From NCBI GenBank assembly GCA_031552235.1, contig JAVBMR010000002.1, positions 231,831-295,830 of the forward strand: a stretch of DNA of 64,000 bases. The letters are read 5' to 3'. The DNA is from WRDF01 sp031552235. Lineage in GTDB: Bacteria > Bacteroidota > Bacteroidia > Bacteroidales > Rikenellaceae. This document shows, piece after piece, positions 19,441 to 28,800 of the stretch. Position 1 is the stretch's first letter. The number at the start of each line of letters is the position of its first letter. Both the position numbers and the translations under genes were made by a program. The notes beneath the pieces were generated by a model. That model saw only the letters and a list, made by a program, of their open reading frames with translations, searched no databases and was not told where the DNA came from.

Positions 19441-19640
19441 GGCGAGCGAAACGAATTGTATAGGCCGCGCCGTGGAGCGCGGCCGCATGGCTGGTGCGGA
19501 GGGCTGAACCGACGTAGCAAGCGAGGGTAGAGGCTGCTTGCAGGCTTTGCCGAGCTGCAATGAGGAAAACAATGCGAAGCATTGTTAACGTCAATTCATC
19601 CCCCGCCGGCTGCAGGCCGGAGAAGCCTGACACGATTAAA
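19441..19640. repeat. Mosaic intergenic repeat
   Basis: The first 50 bases (CGAGCGAAACGAATTGTATAGG, here given in part, then CCGCGCCGTGGAGCGCGG) match 43929-43974 with few changes. Then comes GGAGGGCTGAA, GCTTGCAGG, an AACAATGCGAAGCATTGTT hairpin near 19567-19586, and CCCGCCGGCTGCAGGCCGG. No open frame is credible. It abuts the MITE-like element at 19662. Confidence 0.6.
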
Positions 19641-19661
19641 ATGGATAATCCTATATTATTT

Positions 19662-19897
19662 TAACCCGTTGTGCATTTAGAAAAACGAGGCATTAAAGTC
19701 TCATTTGCCTGAGAATCAGCTTTGCTTGCAAAGCTGTCGGCCCGCAGCCACCCGGCGCGGAGGGCCGAATATCTCGCTACCGCTACGACATTCATCCTCC
19801 GCTGGCTGCGATCCGAAATCACAATGCAAGCATATATATCTTTGTACCAAATGTTTGCAGAATAAACCGCGGCGCATTCTAAATGCACAACGGGTTA
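19662..19897. mobile_element. MITE-like element with perfect 21-bp terminal inverted repeats
   Basis: TAACCCGTTGTGCATTTAGAA at 19662-19682 (21 bases; given here as its parts TAACCCGTTG and TGCATTTAGAA) is repeated exactly in inverse at 19877-19897. The 236-base unit has no coding capacity. Its interior contains the dispersed-repeat modules GCTTTGCTTGCAAAGC and GCCACCCGGCGCGGAGGGC. The left end (19666-19707) recurs with 40 of 42 bases identical at 38314-38355. The right repeat supplies the stop codon of folC. No target-site duplication or transposase is visible, so mobility is an inference. Confidence 0.65.
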
Positions 19898-21199
19898 TTT
19901 TAACCCCTCAAGCGCGTCGGCGACCACGAAACTGCTGCCGCCCACGAATATCATGTCTTCGGGTTTGGCCTGCCTGCGTGCGTGCAACATGGCTTCGGCC
20001 ACAGACGGCGCAACTTCCCCGGTCAGACCGGCTTTTTGCGCGGCTTCCGCCAGCTTCCCGACATCCATCGCCCTTTTGACCGACGCCTGCGTGAAGATGT
20101 AATGAGCGTCGCGCGGCAGGAGTTCGAGCATTGCGCCCAAGTCCTTGTCCGCGGCCACGCCGAGGATGAAATATAGCTTGTCGTACTCTTGGGAGCCGAT
20201 CTGGCGCATTGTTTCCTTCAGTCCGTGGGCGTTGTGCCCGGAGTCAAGTACTGTCAACGGGTTGCGTCCGACTATCTGCCAACGGCCGCGCAGTCCAGTT
20301 GAACGCGCGGCGGCGGAGCATCCCGCAATGGCCGCACGGTTGCTGATGCTGATGTGCGAATGGTGGTTCAGCATATCTATCGCCGTGAGCGCAGTTATCA
20401 GGTTTTTGCACTGGTAGTCGCCCATAAGGTCAGTCCCGACCTCGAACGTTTCGTGGCTGCCGGAGCGCTCAAAGCTGAAGTAGCGTATCCCGTCCCCGCC
20501 CATGCGGCGGCCGGCGCACTGTAAACGCGCGTCCGCGAAAACTATCGCTGACCCTGCGCCGGCCGCCGCCTTTTCGAATACCGGGGCGCTGTGCGGGTCG
20601 GTTTCGCCGATCACGACAGGTACTCCGCGTTTTATGATCCCGGCTTTTTCGGCGGCGATCTTCTCGGGCGTGTCGCCCAGCAGCGCCATGTGGTCCATGC
20701 CGATATTGGTGATGACGCTCAGCACGGGCGTTATTATGTTGGTCGAATCGAGCCGTCCGCCAAGCCCGGCCTCTATGACGGCGACTTCCACGTCGCTGTC
20801 GGCGAAGTAGCGGAAGGCCATTGCCATGGTCGCCTCGAAGAACGACATGCGAAGCCGGTTCATTTTGTCGAGATGGGCGGCCGTGAAACCGACCACATAT
20901 TCCTCGGGGATCATTACTCCGTCGACCCTGATCCGCTCCCGGAAATCGGTCATGTGCGGCGAGGTGTAAAGCCCGACCCGGTATCCGGCCTGCTGGAGCG
21001 TCGATGCCAGCATATGCGATACCGAGCCTTTGCCGTTCGTGCCGGCAACGTGTACTGACGCGAAAGACTTGTCGGGGCTGCCCAGCCAGCGGTTGAACTC
21101 CTCGGCCCTTTCGAGGCCGGGTTTATAGGCATCCGCCCCGATATTCTGGAAGTCGGGGAGCATGTTGTACAGTGTGTCGAGCGTTTCTTTATAGGTCAC
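19895..21199 (-). CDS. folC: Folylpolyglutamate synthase / dihydrofolate synthase
   Basis: A 434-residue Mur-ligase-family enzyme that adds glutamate to dihydropteroate and folates using ATP. The P-loop VAGTNGKGSVSHM is near residue 52, followed by YTSPHMTDFRERI, EAGLGGRLDSTN and the C-terminal GHNAHGLKETM. The start ATG opens MTYKETLDTLYNMLP, typical of the family. The final codons GGG TTA AAA TAA run into the terminal inverted repeat of the adjacent element, so the C-terminal residues may have been set by its insertion. On the same strand as lnt but 254 bases away. Confidence 0.96.
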   Translation of the reverse strand: MTYKETLDTLYNMLPDFQNIGADAYKPGLERAEEFNRWLGSPDKSFASVHVAGTNGKGSVSHMLASTLQQAGYRVGLYTSPHMTDFRERIRVDGVMIPEEYVVGFTAAHLDKMNRLRMSFFEATMAMAFRYFADSDVEVAVIEAGLGGRLDSTNIITPVLSVITNIGMDHMALLGDTPEKIAAEKAGIIKRGVPVVIGETDPHSAPVFEKAAAGAGSAIVFADARLQCAGRRMGGDGIRYFSFERSGSHETFEVGTDLMGDYQCKNLITALTAIDMLNHHSHISISNRAAIAGCSAAARSTGLRGRWQIVGRNPLTVLDSGHNAHGLKETMRQIGSQEYDKLYFILGVAADKDLGAMLELLPRDAHYIFTQASVKRAMDVGKLAEAAQKAGLTGEVAPSVAEAMLHARRQAKPEDMIFVGGSSFVVADALEGLK

Positions 21200-21269
21200 A
21201 GACAGAAGATTGGTTGAAATTTATTTCTCAAAAAGGCAACTATATATATTTATACTAATTCCGCATGCT

Positions 21270-21390
21270 ATCGGATTTTGCAGTGCAAAATTCGGTCGCA
21301 CGCCGCCGCCTCAATGCGGCGGGCGACAACTTCGTTGCCCCCATCGCCGGCAGCGTGCGCATTTTGACCTCGGTGCAAACAGGTATGTAA
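21270..21390. repeat. Intergenic repeat between lnt and folC
   Basis: A short hairpin ATTTTGCAGTGCAAAAT is followed by CGCCGCCGCCTCAATGCGGCGGGCG and CATCGCCGGCAGCGTGCG, ending in AAACAGGTAT. The CCGCC ... GCGGCGGGC core resembles 7189-7222 and 44008-44040; the AAACAGGTAT end also occurs at 38515-38524. The 254-base gap has no gene. Confidence 0.55.
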
Positions 21391-21453
21391 TTACCAAAAA
21401 ATATCTTGAAAACTGCCTGTTATCTTTTTTGTAAAAAGAATTCAAGCGGGTTC

Positions 21454-23022
21454 TTATTCCGCTAATCTGTTGCGCCTTTTGAAGCGGTAGGCGATGAAAT
21501 ACAATATGCCGAGGGCGAAAACATACGAGCATATCCTGGCGATATAGTCGCCATATTTCGCGTAGAAAGTTATATGGTCGTTCAGGGCCAGCTCGTCCGT
21601 GATGGCGGTGCGGATGTCCCATCCCACTTTTTGCTGAATGTCGCCGCGCTGGTTGATGAAGCCCGAAGTGCCTGTGTTGGCGCTGCGGCCTATGCTGCGG
21701 CGGGTTTCGACCGCCCGCAGGCGCGAGTAGAGGAACAGTTGCTTGTGGCCGCGCGTGTCTTCCCACCATCCGTCGTTGCTGATGACGAAGAACACCTGCG
21801 CCCCTTCGCGGGCATATTCGCCGCAATAGTAGCCGAATACAGCCTCCCAGCATATCGGGACGCCGACCCGCGCGCCTTTAGGCCCTGTGAAGACTATCGG
21901 TTTTTCGTCGATGCCGCGCTGGCCGGTGGGGCCTCCGAGGTCCATGATAAGCCATTCGAGGTGTTTCGTCAGGTTGTAATAAGGCAGCCTTTCGACACCC
22001 ACCACGAGCAGCGATTTGTGGTGCAGCTGCGTGACGCTTGTCGTGTCGACCGTGAGCGCCGTGTTGTACGAGTCATACCAGATGTCGCCATACCCTGCAT
22101 CCCGCGCGGTCGACGAGATCTTTTCGCCAGGCTGGTATTGGTAAATGGTTTCCGCCCCTGTTATCAGTTGCGCGCCGGGATGGTTCCGCCACATGAAGTC
22201 GCGGTAATTCCGCAGCCTGCCGTCGCGGTTTATGTAGTTTTCCGAAATCTCCCCCGTGAGGGCGGTTTCGGGGAAGACGATGAAATCGACGTCCGCCGGT
22301 GCCTGGGCCGCCAACCCAAGCATGAGCTCGGTCTCCTTGTCCTCCTGCATCATCCATTTTATGTATGGGTTGATGTTGGGCTGGACGACGGTGGCCTTGA
22401 CCTTAACCCCTTTTTCTTTGTATGTGTAATATCTTATCAACGAGACTGTTATCGGTGCAGCGATGAAAAACGCGACCGCTGCCCACTTTGCCGTCCGGCG
22501 CGAAGTAATGGCCTCGTAGATGAGTATGTTGACGATCAGCACCCACAGCGATCCGCCGAATACCCCGGTCGTGTCGTACCACTGCACCAGTTTGATATTT
22601 CCGGCGAACCCGTTGCCGAGCGTGAGCCACGGGAACGAGAACTCGCCGATCATGTAAAGGTATTCGCAGGCGATCCAGCCTGCTACCAATACGGTATAGG
22701 CCAGGGCTTTGGGCGCGCGTTTGCTTACATAGTGGTAGAGCATGAACATGCCGCCGAACAGGACGATAGTGATGCCCACGGACAGGAAAGGGATGAACGG
22801 CGCCGCGAACCACAGCCAGCCCGTCGTGACGGCGCTCCATAGTCCGAACGTGAGCGCCACCCAGCCGGCCATCCTCCAGAATGGGCGGCGGCCTTTGCCG
22901 TACATGGCGCCGATCATCAACAATGGCACAAATCCTGCAAGCATACCAACGCCGCCCATGCCCATCCATCCCATGGACAGCAGCGCGGCGCTGATCAGCG
23001 ATAATATCAGTTTTACTTTCAT
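21454..23022 (-). CDS. lnt: Apolipoprotein N-acyltransferase
   Basis: Adds the third acyl chain to the N-terminal Cys of lipoproteins in the inner membrane. The 522-residue protein has about six N-terminal membrane segments followed by a nitrilase-type domain. The Glu-Lys-Cys triad is recognisable as FPETALTGE, the Lys in LHHKSLLVVGVER and Cys in VPICWEAVFG. SNDGWWEDTRGHKQ and SANTGTSGFINQRG complete the family pattern. One C-terminal membrane helix follows. Gut Bacteroidota carry many lipoproteins; seven or so candidates occur in this window alone. Divergent from the lysE-like gene. Confidence 0.95.
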   Translation of the reverse strand: MKVKLILSLISAALLSMGWMGMGGVGMLAGFVPLLMIGAMYGKGRRPFWRMAGWVALTFGLWSAVTTGWLWFAAPFIPFLSVGITIVLFGGMFMLYHYVSKRAPKALAYTVLVAGWIACEYLYMIGEFSFPWLTLGNGFAGNIKLVQWYDTTGVFGGSLWVLIVNILIYEAITSRRTAKWAAVAFFIAAPITVSLIRYYTYKEKGVKVKATVVQPNINPYIKWMMQEDKETELMLGLAAQAPADVDFIVFPETALTGEISENYINRDGRLRNYRDFMWRNHPGAQLITGAETIYQYQPGEKISSTARDAGYGDIWYDSYNTALTVDTTSVTQLHHKSLLVVGVERLPYYNLTKHLEWLIMDLGGPTGQRGIDEKPIVFTGPKGARVGVPICWEAVFGYYCGEYAREGAQVFFVISNDGWWEDTRGHKQLFLYSRLRAVETRRSIGRSANTGTSGFINQRGDIQQKVGWDIRTAITDELALNDHITFYAKYGDYIARICSYVFALGILYFIAYRFKRRNRLAE

Positions 23023-23071
23023 TTTCGGCCTATTTGGGTGTAAAGATAGGGAAAGTGTATGGAATTATTAC

Positions 23072-23079
23072 TAATTTTG
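23072..23079 (+). promoter_or_regulatory. -7 element for the lysE-cmk-ispH run
   Basis: TAATTTTG is an exact TAnnTTTG, 36 bases before the ATG at 23115. It supports that ATG over in-frame starts further upstream. On the other strand, TATCTTTA at 23048-23041 could serve lnt. Confidence 0.5.
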
Positions 23080-23114
23080 TAGTTTATAAACGGTGTGTAA
23101 AAAACGGTGAATTT

Positions 23115-23765
23115 ATGCTGGCGACCCTTCTTTTCAGGGGATTTATCATAGGACTTCTCGCTTCGATCCCTCTGGGGCCGATAGGGGTGCTGTGTATCCA
23201 GCGCACGCTCAGCAAAAACCATAAATCCGGGTTCGTTTCGGGGCTCGGCGCCGCCACGGCCGATACGATATTCGCCACGATAGCTTTCTTCTCGCTGGCT
23301 GTCGTCATGGGCTTCATCGAAACGCACCTCACAATGGTCAAGGTCATAGGGGGAATGTGCGTGATAATCGTGGGGATGAAGATATTTTTCTCGAACCCCG
23401 TGGTGCAGATACGCCGAAACAGGGCTGGTAAAACGAACCTCTGGCAGGATTATATCTCGGTGTTCTTTCTGACCCTCGCGAACCCCGCTTTCATTCTGGT
23501 GCTGCTGACGCTTTTCGCCGCGTTCGGGGTGAGCGAAGCCGTGATAGGCGAGTTCAACGGCGGGATACTCGTTGCCGGGGTGTTCGCCGGGGCGGCATCT
23601 TGGTGGTTTCTGCTGACTTTCGTGGTCAGCCTGTTCCGCAATAAGTTCCGGCCGCGCCATTTGCTGTGGATGAACCGTATCGCCGGTGTGGTCATAGTCG
23701 TGCTTGGTGCCGCGACGGTACTCACGATGTTCATAAATATTCCTCTCGATGAGTTGCTCCAATAA
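23115..23765 (+). CDS. LysE/RhtB-family transporter
   Basis: A 216-residue membrane protein of the LysE family, which exports amino acids or similar small molecules. The hallmark IPLGPIGVLCIQRTLSKNHK lies in the first helix, and about six hydrophobic segments cover the rest. The helix 4 region contains LANPAFILVLLTLFAAFG. The start at 23115 follows a -7 element and gives the normal N-terminus. The 3' end overlaps cmk by 17 bases, so the genes are probably translationally coupled. Substrate unknown. Confidence 0.9.
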   Translation: MLATLLFRGFIIGLLASIPLGPIGVLCIQRTLSKNHKSGFVSGLGAATADTIFATIAFFSLAVVMGFIETHLTMVKVIGGMCVIIVGMKIFFSNPVVQIRRNRAGKTNLWQDYISVFFLTLANPAFILVLLTLFAAFGVSEAVIGEFNGGILVAGVFAGAASWWFLLTFVVSLFRNKFRPRHLLWMNRIAGVVIVVLGAATVLTMFINIPLDELLQ

Positions 23766-24453
23766 TAAGATAATCATTGCCATAGACGGCTACTCGTCGA
23801 GCGGCAAGAGTACGTTCGCCCGCCGCATCGCGGCACGCCTCGGATATATTTTCATAGATACCGGGGCGATGTACCGCGCCGTGACGCTCCATGCGCTGGA
23901 GAACGGCGCGGTGGTGGACGGCAGGCTCGACAGGGAGCGCCTTGTGGCGATGCTCGGCGATATGAAAATAGTCTTCGTGTTCAATCCGGAGCGTGGCGCG
24001 AGCGACGTGTATGTCAACGGCCGCAATGTGGAGGACAGGATACGCTCCATCGAGGTCAGCAACCTCGTGAGCGAAGTGAGTTCCGTGCCGCAGGTGCGTG
24101 AGAAACTCGTTGCGATACAGCAGGAATTGGGGCGCGGCCGTGGTGTCGTGATGGACGGTCGCGACATAGGGACTGTGGTTTTCCCCGATGCAGAATTAAA
24201 GATATTCCTCACGGCCGATCCGGCGGTTAGGGCGAAGCGCCGTTATGACGAACTGGTGGCAAAAGGCGAAACGGTTTCGTACGAAGAGATAGAACGCAAT
24301 GTGCGCGAGCGCGACCGCGCGGACGAGACGCGCGAGATATCGCCGCTGCGCAAGGCCGTGGACGCGGTGGTGCTGGATAACAGCCATACGACCCTCAACG
24401 AGCAGATGGAGTGGGTGATGAGCAGGGTCGAAGAAAAACTCGGCCGGCGATGA
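23749..24453 (+). CDS. cmk: Cytidylate kinase
   Basis: Phosphorylates CMP and dCMP using ATP. The 234-residue protein shows the NMP-kinase P-loop IDGYSSSGKSTFARRIAARL, GAMYRAVTLHAL, and VVMDGRDIGTVVFP with a LID region (RAKRRYDELVAKG, RDRADETREISPL). A short extra N-terminus (MSCSNNK) comes from overlap with the preceding gene. The stop overlaps ispH as ATGA. Confidence 0.96.
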   Translation: MSCSNNKIIIAIDGYSSSGKSTFARRIAARLGYIFIDTGAMYRAVTLHALENGAVVDGRLDRERLVAMLGDMKIVFVFNPERGASDVYVNGRNVEDRIRSIEVSNLVSEVSSVPQVREKLVAIQQELGRGRGVVMDGRDIGTVVFPDAELKIFLTADPAVRAKRRYDELVAKGETVSYEEIERNVRERDRADETREISPLRKAVDAVVLDNSHTTLNEQMEWVMSRVEEKLGRR

Positions 24454-25325
24454 ATGTCGCAATAGACGACCGCTCGGGGTTTTGCTTCGGGGTGGTGAAG
24501 GCCATCACGGCGGCGGAAAAGGCGCTGGCCGACGGAGGGCCGATAGTGTCGCTCGGCGATATCGTCCACAACCCGATAGAGGTGCAGCGCCTGGGGAAGA
24601 TCGGGATGAGTTCGATAGGGCACCGCGAGTTGCAGGTCATGAAGGGAGGCCGGGTGCTGATCCGCGCGCACGGCGAACCCCCTTCGACATACGAAACCGC
24701 CCGCGAGAACGGGATATGCGTAGTCGATGCTACATGCCCGGTAGTGGCGAAGTTGCAAAAACTGGTCAGGCAGGCATACGACGAGATGCGCCTCGCCGGA
24801 GGGCAGGTCGTCATACTCGGCAAGAAAGGCCATGCCGAGGTGGAGGGCCTGCTCGGGCAGGTTGACGGCGATGCCGTCGTGGTCGAGCGAGCTGAAGATA
24901 TGGCGCAGGTCGATTTCTCGAAGCCTGTTTATGTGCTGTCGCAAACGACCCAAAGCCCGGTGTTTTTTAACGAGATAGTGGACGAAATGCGCAGGCGGGC
25001 GCAGGCGGGGATAACTGTACGCAACACCATCTGCCGCGAAGTGGCCGGAAGGGAAGAGCACATGACCGAATTCGCCCGTTCACATGATGTTGTTGTGTTC
25101 GTGAGCGGACGGAAAAGCTCGAACGGACGCGCGCTGTTCGAGGTATGCCTCAAGGCCAATCCGCGCAGCCACATGATCGAGCGCGACGGCGAGTTGCAGC
25201 AGGCATGGTTCGCCGGGGCCGGAAGTGTCGGCGTGTGCGGCGCGACGTCCACACCACGCTGGCTGATGGAACGCGTGAGGGACAGTATAGTGGAAATGGG
25301 GAAACAGGCGGAATCCCCTTTTTAG
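24450..25325 (+). CDS. ispH: 4-hydroxy-3-methylbut-2-enyl diphosphate reductase
   Basis: Last enzyme of the MEP isoprenoid pathway, a 4Fe-4S protein making IPP and DMAPP. The three cluster cysteines are in GFCFGVVKA, ATCPVVAKLQ and GSVGVCGATSTP. The active-site Glu lies in the conserved TVRNTICREV-like stretch after SQTTQSP. Its 291 residues match the short bacterial form; there is no fused S1 domain. The ATG overlaps the cmk stop. cmk-ispH adjacency is common in Bacteroidota. A GC-rich palindrome pair follows the stop. Confidence 0.96.
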   Translation: MNVAIDDRSGFCFGVVKAITAAEKALADGGPIVSLGDIVHNPIEVQRLGKIGMSSIGHRELQVMKGGRVLIRAHGEPPSTYETARENGICVVDATCPVVAKLQKLVRQAYDEMRLAGGQVVILGKKGHAEVEGLLGQVDGDAVVVERAEDMAQVDFSKPVYVLSQTTQSPVFFNEIVDEMRRRAQAGITVRNTICREVAGREEHMTEFARSHDVVVFVSGRKSSNGRALFEVCLKANPRSHMIERDGELQQAWFAGAGSVGVCGATSTPRWLMERVRDSIVEMGKQAESPF

Positions 25326-25332
25326 TTATTGT

Positions 25333-25385
25333 CCGGCTTTCTGTGAAAGCCGGCGGCCCGCCCTAAAGGGGCGGATGGCGGGCCG
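25333..25385. repeat. Tandem hairpins after ispH
   Basis: CCGGCTTTCTGTGAAAGCCGG (21 bases in the genome; arms CCGGCTTTC and GAAAGCCGG) is followed directly by the GGCCCGCCCT ... GGCGGGCC palindrome. The second unit is the ygiQ/GH3-type 3' palindrome; the first resembles GGCTTTCTGAGAAAGCC at 35097-35113. Confidence 0.65.
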
Positions 25386-25447
25386 CTTAATCAATATAGC
25401 GGAACAAAAGTCCTAAAAGAAATAACTCGAAAAAATAACCTTATATT

Positions 25448-25912
25448 ATGACCTACCTTAGCCGTGCGACGCACTTTTTTGTTAAGATAATCGTTGTTAT
25501 CACATTGGCGTTCGGCGCCATGTACCTGCTCGGATGGCTCGATGTCGAGAGCGGGCAGCTTGTGAACACACTTTTCAATACGCCCAAGGGCTGGATCGTT
25601 ATGGTGGCTGTCGTTGCCATATCTGTGATGTACCCTTCGCTGAGTTTCAGCAAGGCGGCGATCCGCGGCAACTTCGCCGAGGAAATGGAGATCATGCACA
25701 AAGTGCTTACGCTGACAGGCTATAAACTCGTGCGCCAGGATGCCGATCGTTCGGAGTACCGCGCGGCAAGCCTCTGGAAAAGGCTGCTCAACCAGTTCGA
25801 CGACCGCATCACCGTCGGCCACGAGGGCAGTTACATAACCGTTTCCGGCCTGAAAAAAGAGGTGCTCAGGATCGAGGGCCTTTTTACGCAGTACAGGTTA
25901 AACGAGGAATAA
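25448..25912 (+). CDS. Conserved membrane protein of unknown function
   Basis: A 154-residue protein with two hydrophobic helices near the N-terminus (about 10-30 and 48-66), then a cytoplasmic domain of about 85 residues that ends YITVSGLKKEVLRIEGLF. No catalytic motif is recognised. It starts a long + strand operon: only 2 bases separate it from the C-terminal protease gene. A role in envelope homeostasis is possible from context only. Confidence 0.75.
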   Translation: MTYLSRATHFFVKIIVVITLAFGAMYLLGWLDVESGQLVNTLFNTPKGWIVMVAVVAISVMYPSLSFSKAAIRGNFAEEMEIMHKVLTLTGYKLVRQDADRSEYRAASLWKRLLNQFDDRITVGHEGSYITVSGLKKEVLRIEGLFTQYRLNEE

Positions 25913-25914
25913 TT

Positions 25915-27582
25915 ATGATGAGAAAACTGAAATACGCGCTGTTGGGCGCTGCCGCCCTTGCCGGCGTGCTTATCGTGACCGGGGCGGCGAAGGACGAGTT
26001 CGCATTCGGGAAAGACATGGAGATACTTGTGAATATCTTCCGTGATATCAATCTGTACTATGTGGACGAAACCGATCCCGACAAGTTGCTGCAGGATGCC
26101 GCGAACGGCATGACATCGCAGCTCGATCCCTATACGGAGTATATGGCGGCCAAGGAGATGGAAGATTTCACGGTGATAACATCGGGGAAATACGGTGGCA
26201 TCGGCGCCGTGATACGCAAAAAGGGCGATTATGTGCTGATAGCCGAGCCGTATGAAGGCTCGCCCGCCGACAAGGCCGGGCTTCAGGCCGGGGATAAGAT
26301 ACTGGCCATCAACGGCGAGGATGCAAAAGGCTTCACGACCGAGAACGTGAGTTCGAAACTCAAGGGCGATCCGGGTACTAACGTGAAGCTCAAAGTCGAA
26401 AAGTTTTATACTGGCCAGGAAGAGCAGATCACGATACGCCGCGAACGTATCTCGATGCAGCCTGTGCCCTATTACGGGTTCATCGCCGACGGCATAGGGT
26501 ATATCCGCCACACCGATTTCAGCGAAGATTGTAGCCGTGACATGCTCTACGCCCTGATGGAACTGAAGAAGGACGGCAAGCTAAAGGGGCTGGTGCTGGA
26601 TTACCGCCATAATGGCGGCGGCATCATGGACGAGGCTGTGAAGGTGCTGTCGATGTTCGTGCCGCGCGGCACGGAGGTGGTCAGCATGAAGGGCCGCACC
26701 CCGGAAATGACCAAAGCGTACAGAACCGAAAATTCGCCGGTCGACCTGGAACTGCCCATCGCGGTGCTGGTAAGCAGCGGATCGGCGTCCGCGGCCGAGA
26801 TAGTCGCCGGGGCTGTGCAAGACCTCGACCGCGGCGTGCTTATAGGCCAGCGCACGTTTGGCAAGGGCCTCGTGCAGACTACCAGGCCTGTGGGCTACAA
26901 CTCTTACCTCAAGGTAACGATGGCCAAATATTACATCCCCAGCGGACGGTGCATCCAGGCTGTAGATTATGCTCACAGGGCCGAGGACGGAAGCGTGCGC
27001 AGCGTACCAGATTCGCTTATAAAAGAATTCTCGACGGCCGCCGGCCGCAAGGTTTACGACGGGGGCGGGGTCATGCCCGACATAAAGGTCCCGGCCGATT
27101 ACCTCAGCACTTTTACCATCCTTGCCTATGCCAAGGGCTATATCGAGGAATACGTGGACACGTACCTGCACGCCAACCAGGCAAAGGTCGATCCGGAAAC
27201 TTTCTCGCTCGGCGATACGGCCTACGCCCAGTTCAAGGAGTCGATGAAGGATAAGGATATGGGCTATGAATCGGAAACCCTGAAGACGCTTAAGACCCTG
27301 AAGGAGAAGGCCGAGCAGGAATTGTATTACGATAAGATAAAAGATGCCGTTTCGCAGATGGAAGCCGACCTGAAGGATGACAAGGAGCGCGATCTTGACC
27401 TCTATAAACCACAGCTTGTCAAGTTGATAGAAGACGATATAGTGCTGCGGCAGCATTATAAGAAAGGCATGATCCGGCGTGATATCGCGAACGACAGGGA
27501 AGTGAAGGAGGCGATAGCGCTCCTTTCCGACACGGCGCGCTACCGCACCATCGTAACTTCGCAGGATACGCAGCGCAAATAA
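25915..27582 (+). CDS. ctpA: S41-family C-terminal processing peptidase
   Basis: A 555-residue periplasmic serine protease. It has an N-terminal hydrophobic signal or anchor, a PDZ domain (about 80-165; GGIGAVIRKKGDYVLIAEP, then SPADKAGLQAGDKILAING) and the S41 fold. The catalytic Ser/Lys pair fits SSGSASAAEI (Ser near 290) and TFGKGLVQ (Lys near 316). A helical C-terminal region of about 150 residues follows, longer than in the minimal CtpA. These enzymes trim C-termini of envelope proteins and control cell-wall hydrolases. Second gene of the operon, 9 bases before the histidine kinase. Confidence 0.94.
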   Translation: MMRKLKYALLGAAALAGVLIVTGAAKDEFAFGKDMEILVNIFRDINLYYVDETDPDKLLQDAANGMTSQLDPYTEYMAAKEMEDFTVITSGKYGGIGAVIRKKGDYVLIAEPYEGSPADKAGLQAGDKILAINGEDAKGFTTENVSSKLKGDPGTNVKLKVEKFYTGQEEQITIRRERISMQPVPYYGFIADGIGYIRHTDFSEDCSRDMLYALMELKKDGKLKGLVLDYRHNGGGIMDEAVKVLSMFVPRGTEVVSMKGRTPEMTKAYRTENSPVDLELPIAVLVSSGSASAAEIVAGAVQDLDRGVLIGQRTFGKGLVQTTRPVGYNSYLKVTMAKYYIPSGRCIQAVDYAHRAEDGSVRSVPDSLIKEFSTAAGRKVYDGGGVMPDIKVPADYLSTFTILAYAKGYIEEYVDTYLHANQAKVDPETFSLGDTAYAQFKESMKDKDMGYESETLKTLKTLKEKAEQELYYDKIKDAVSQMEADLKDDKERDLDLYKPQLVKLIEDDIVLRQHYKKGMIRRDIANDREVKEAIALLSDTARYRTIVTSQDTQRK

Positions 27583-27591
27583 TCCGGGCAG

Positions 27592-28797
27592 ATGGCTTCG
27601 TTCAGCGAAAAGCACGAAAAGATGTGGTACAAGGCCATCGCGAGGGGGTTCTCCAGAATGTCCTTCGGTCGCCGCGTTGTCATCATAATCGTCGGGCTTG
27701 TGATCGGCATGGGTTCGCTGCTGCTGACGAACGGCATGGCCAACCAGCTCAGGATCAAGGAGCAGAACGAGGTGGAGTTGTGGAAATTGGCTCTCGAACG
27801 TACATTCGACATGAGCAACGACCCGATATGGCAGTTCGTAAGCGAGAACAACAACAGCATCCCTTTCCTGATAATAGAATACTGGGGGAGCGAAGCGCGG
27901 GCGGCCGGCTCGAAGCTCGTGCCTGCCAAAGTGCTGAACGATCCGCGTTTGCTCGACAGGGAGATCAAAAAAATGCAGTCGGTCAACGAACCGCTGGAGG
28001 TCAAGTTCTTTGACGGCCGCACGCTTTATATATATTACGGGGAATCACGGCTGCTGAAGATGCTCGTGTGGTTTCCGGTGGCGCAGATACTCGTGATAAT
28101 CATATTCATAACGTTCGGGTTCATAACATTCAGTTCGACGAAGCAGAACGAGCAGAACCGGGTGTGGATAGGGCTGGCCAAGGAAACCGCCCACCAACTG
28201 GGGACGCCGACTTCCTCGCTGCTTGGCTGGATCGAATACCTCAAGAGCCAGCCGATAGACCAAAGCGCCGTGGAGGAAATGGGCAAAGACCTCACGAGGT
28301 TGATGAAAGTGGCAGACCGTTTCTCGAAAATAGGCTCGGAAACAGTCCTCTCGCCTGCGAATATAAACGAACTGGTGGGCGACAGCGTGCTTTATTTCCG
28401 CTCGCGCATACCGCGCAACGTCACGATATCGTATAACGGGCTGGCGATCTCGCCCGTGCAGTCGATGGTAAACCCTGCGCTTTTCGAATGGGTAGTCGAG
28501 AACCTGCTAAAGAACGCACTCGACGCGTTGCAGGGTACAGGGGCTATAAATGTGAAGATATCGTCGGACAACGACAACGTTTATGTTGACGTTTCGGATA
28601 CCGGTAAGGGGATAGCCAAGGCGAATTTCAAAAGGATATTCGAGCCGGGATACACGACGAAAACCCGCGGTTGGGGACTCGGCCTGTCGCTCAGCAAGAG
28701 GATAATCGAAAGCTATCATCACGGGAAGATAGCCGTGCTGGAGTCGGAAACAGGCAAGGGGACTACAATGCGTATCTCCCTGAAACGCAGTTATTAG
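27592..28797 (+). CDS. Membrane sensor histidine kinase
   Basis: A 401-residue kinase with two membrane helices (about 23-45 and 160-182) flanking a periplasmic segment of about 110 residues. The phosphoacceptor His is in KETAHQLGTPTSSLLGW (near residue 201). The catalytic domain has N box ENLLKNALDALQ and G boxes DTGKGI and RGWGLGLSLSKRI. No PAS or HAMP domain is evident. No response regulator lies nearby, so it is an orphan whose partner is elsewhere. It shares an operon with a C-terminal protease and heme/RNase P genes, which suggests envelope-stress sensing, though not proven. Confidence 0.92.
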   Translation: MASFSEKHEKMWYKAIARGFSRMSFGRRVVIIIVGLVIGMGSLLLTNGMANQLRIKEQNEVELWKLALERTFDMSNDPIWQFVSENNNSIPFLIIEYWGSEARAAGSKLVPAKVLNDPRLLDREIKKMQSVNEPLEVKFFDGRTLYIYYGESRLLKMLVWFPVAQILVIIIFITFGFITFSSTKQNEQNRVWIGLAKETAHQLGTPTSSLLGWIEYLKSQPIDQSAVEEMGKDLTRLMKVADRFSKIGSETVLSPANINELVGDSVLYFRSRIPRNVTISYNGLAISPVQSMVNPALFEWVVENLLKNALDALQGTGAINVKISSDNDNVYVDVSDTGKGIAKANFKRIFEPGYTTKTRGWGLGLSLSKRIIESYHHGKIAVLESETGKGTTMRISLKRSY

Positions 28798-28800
28798 GTA

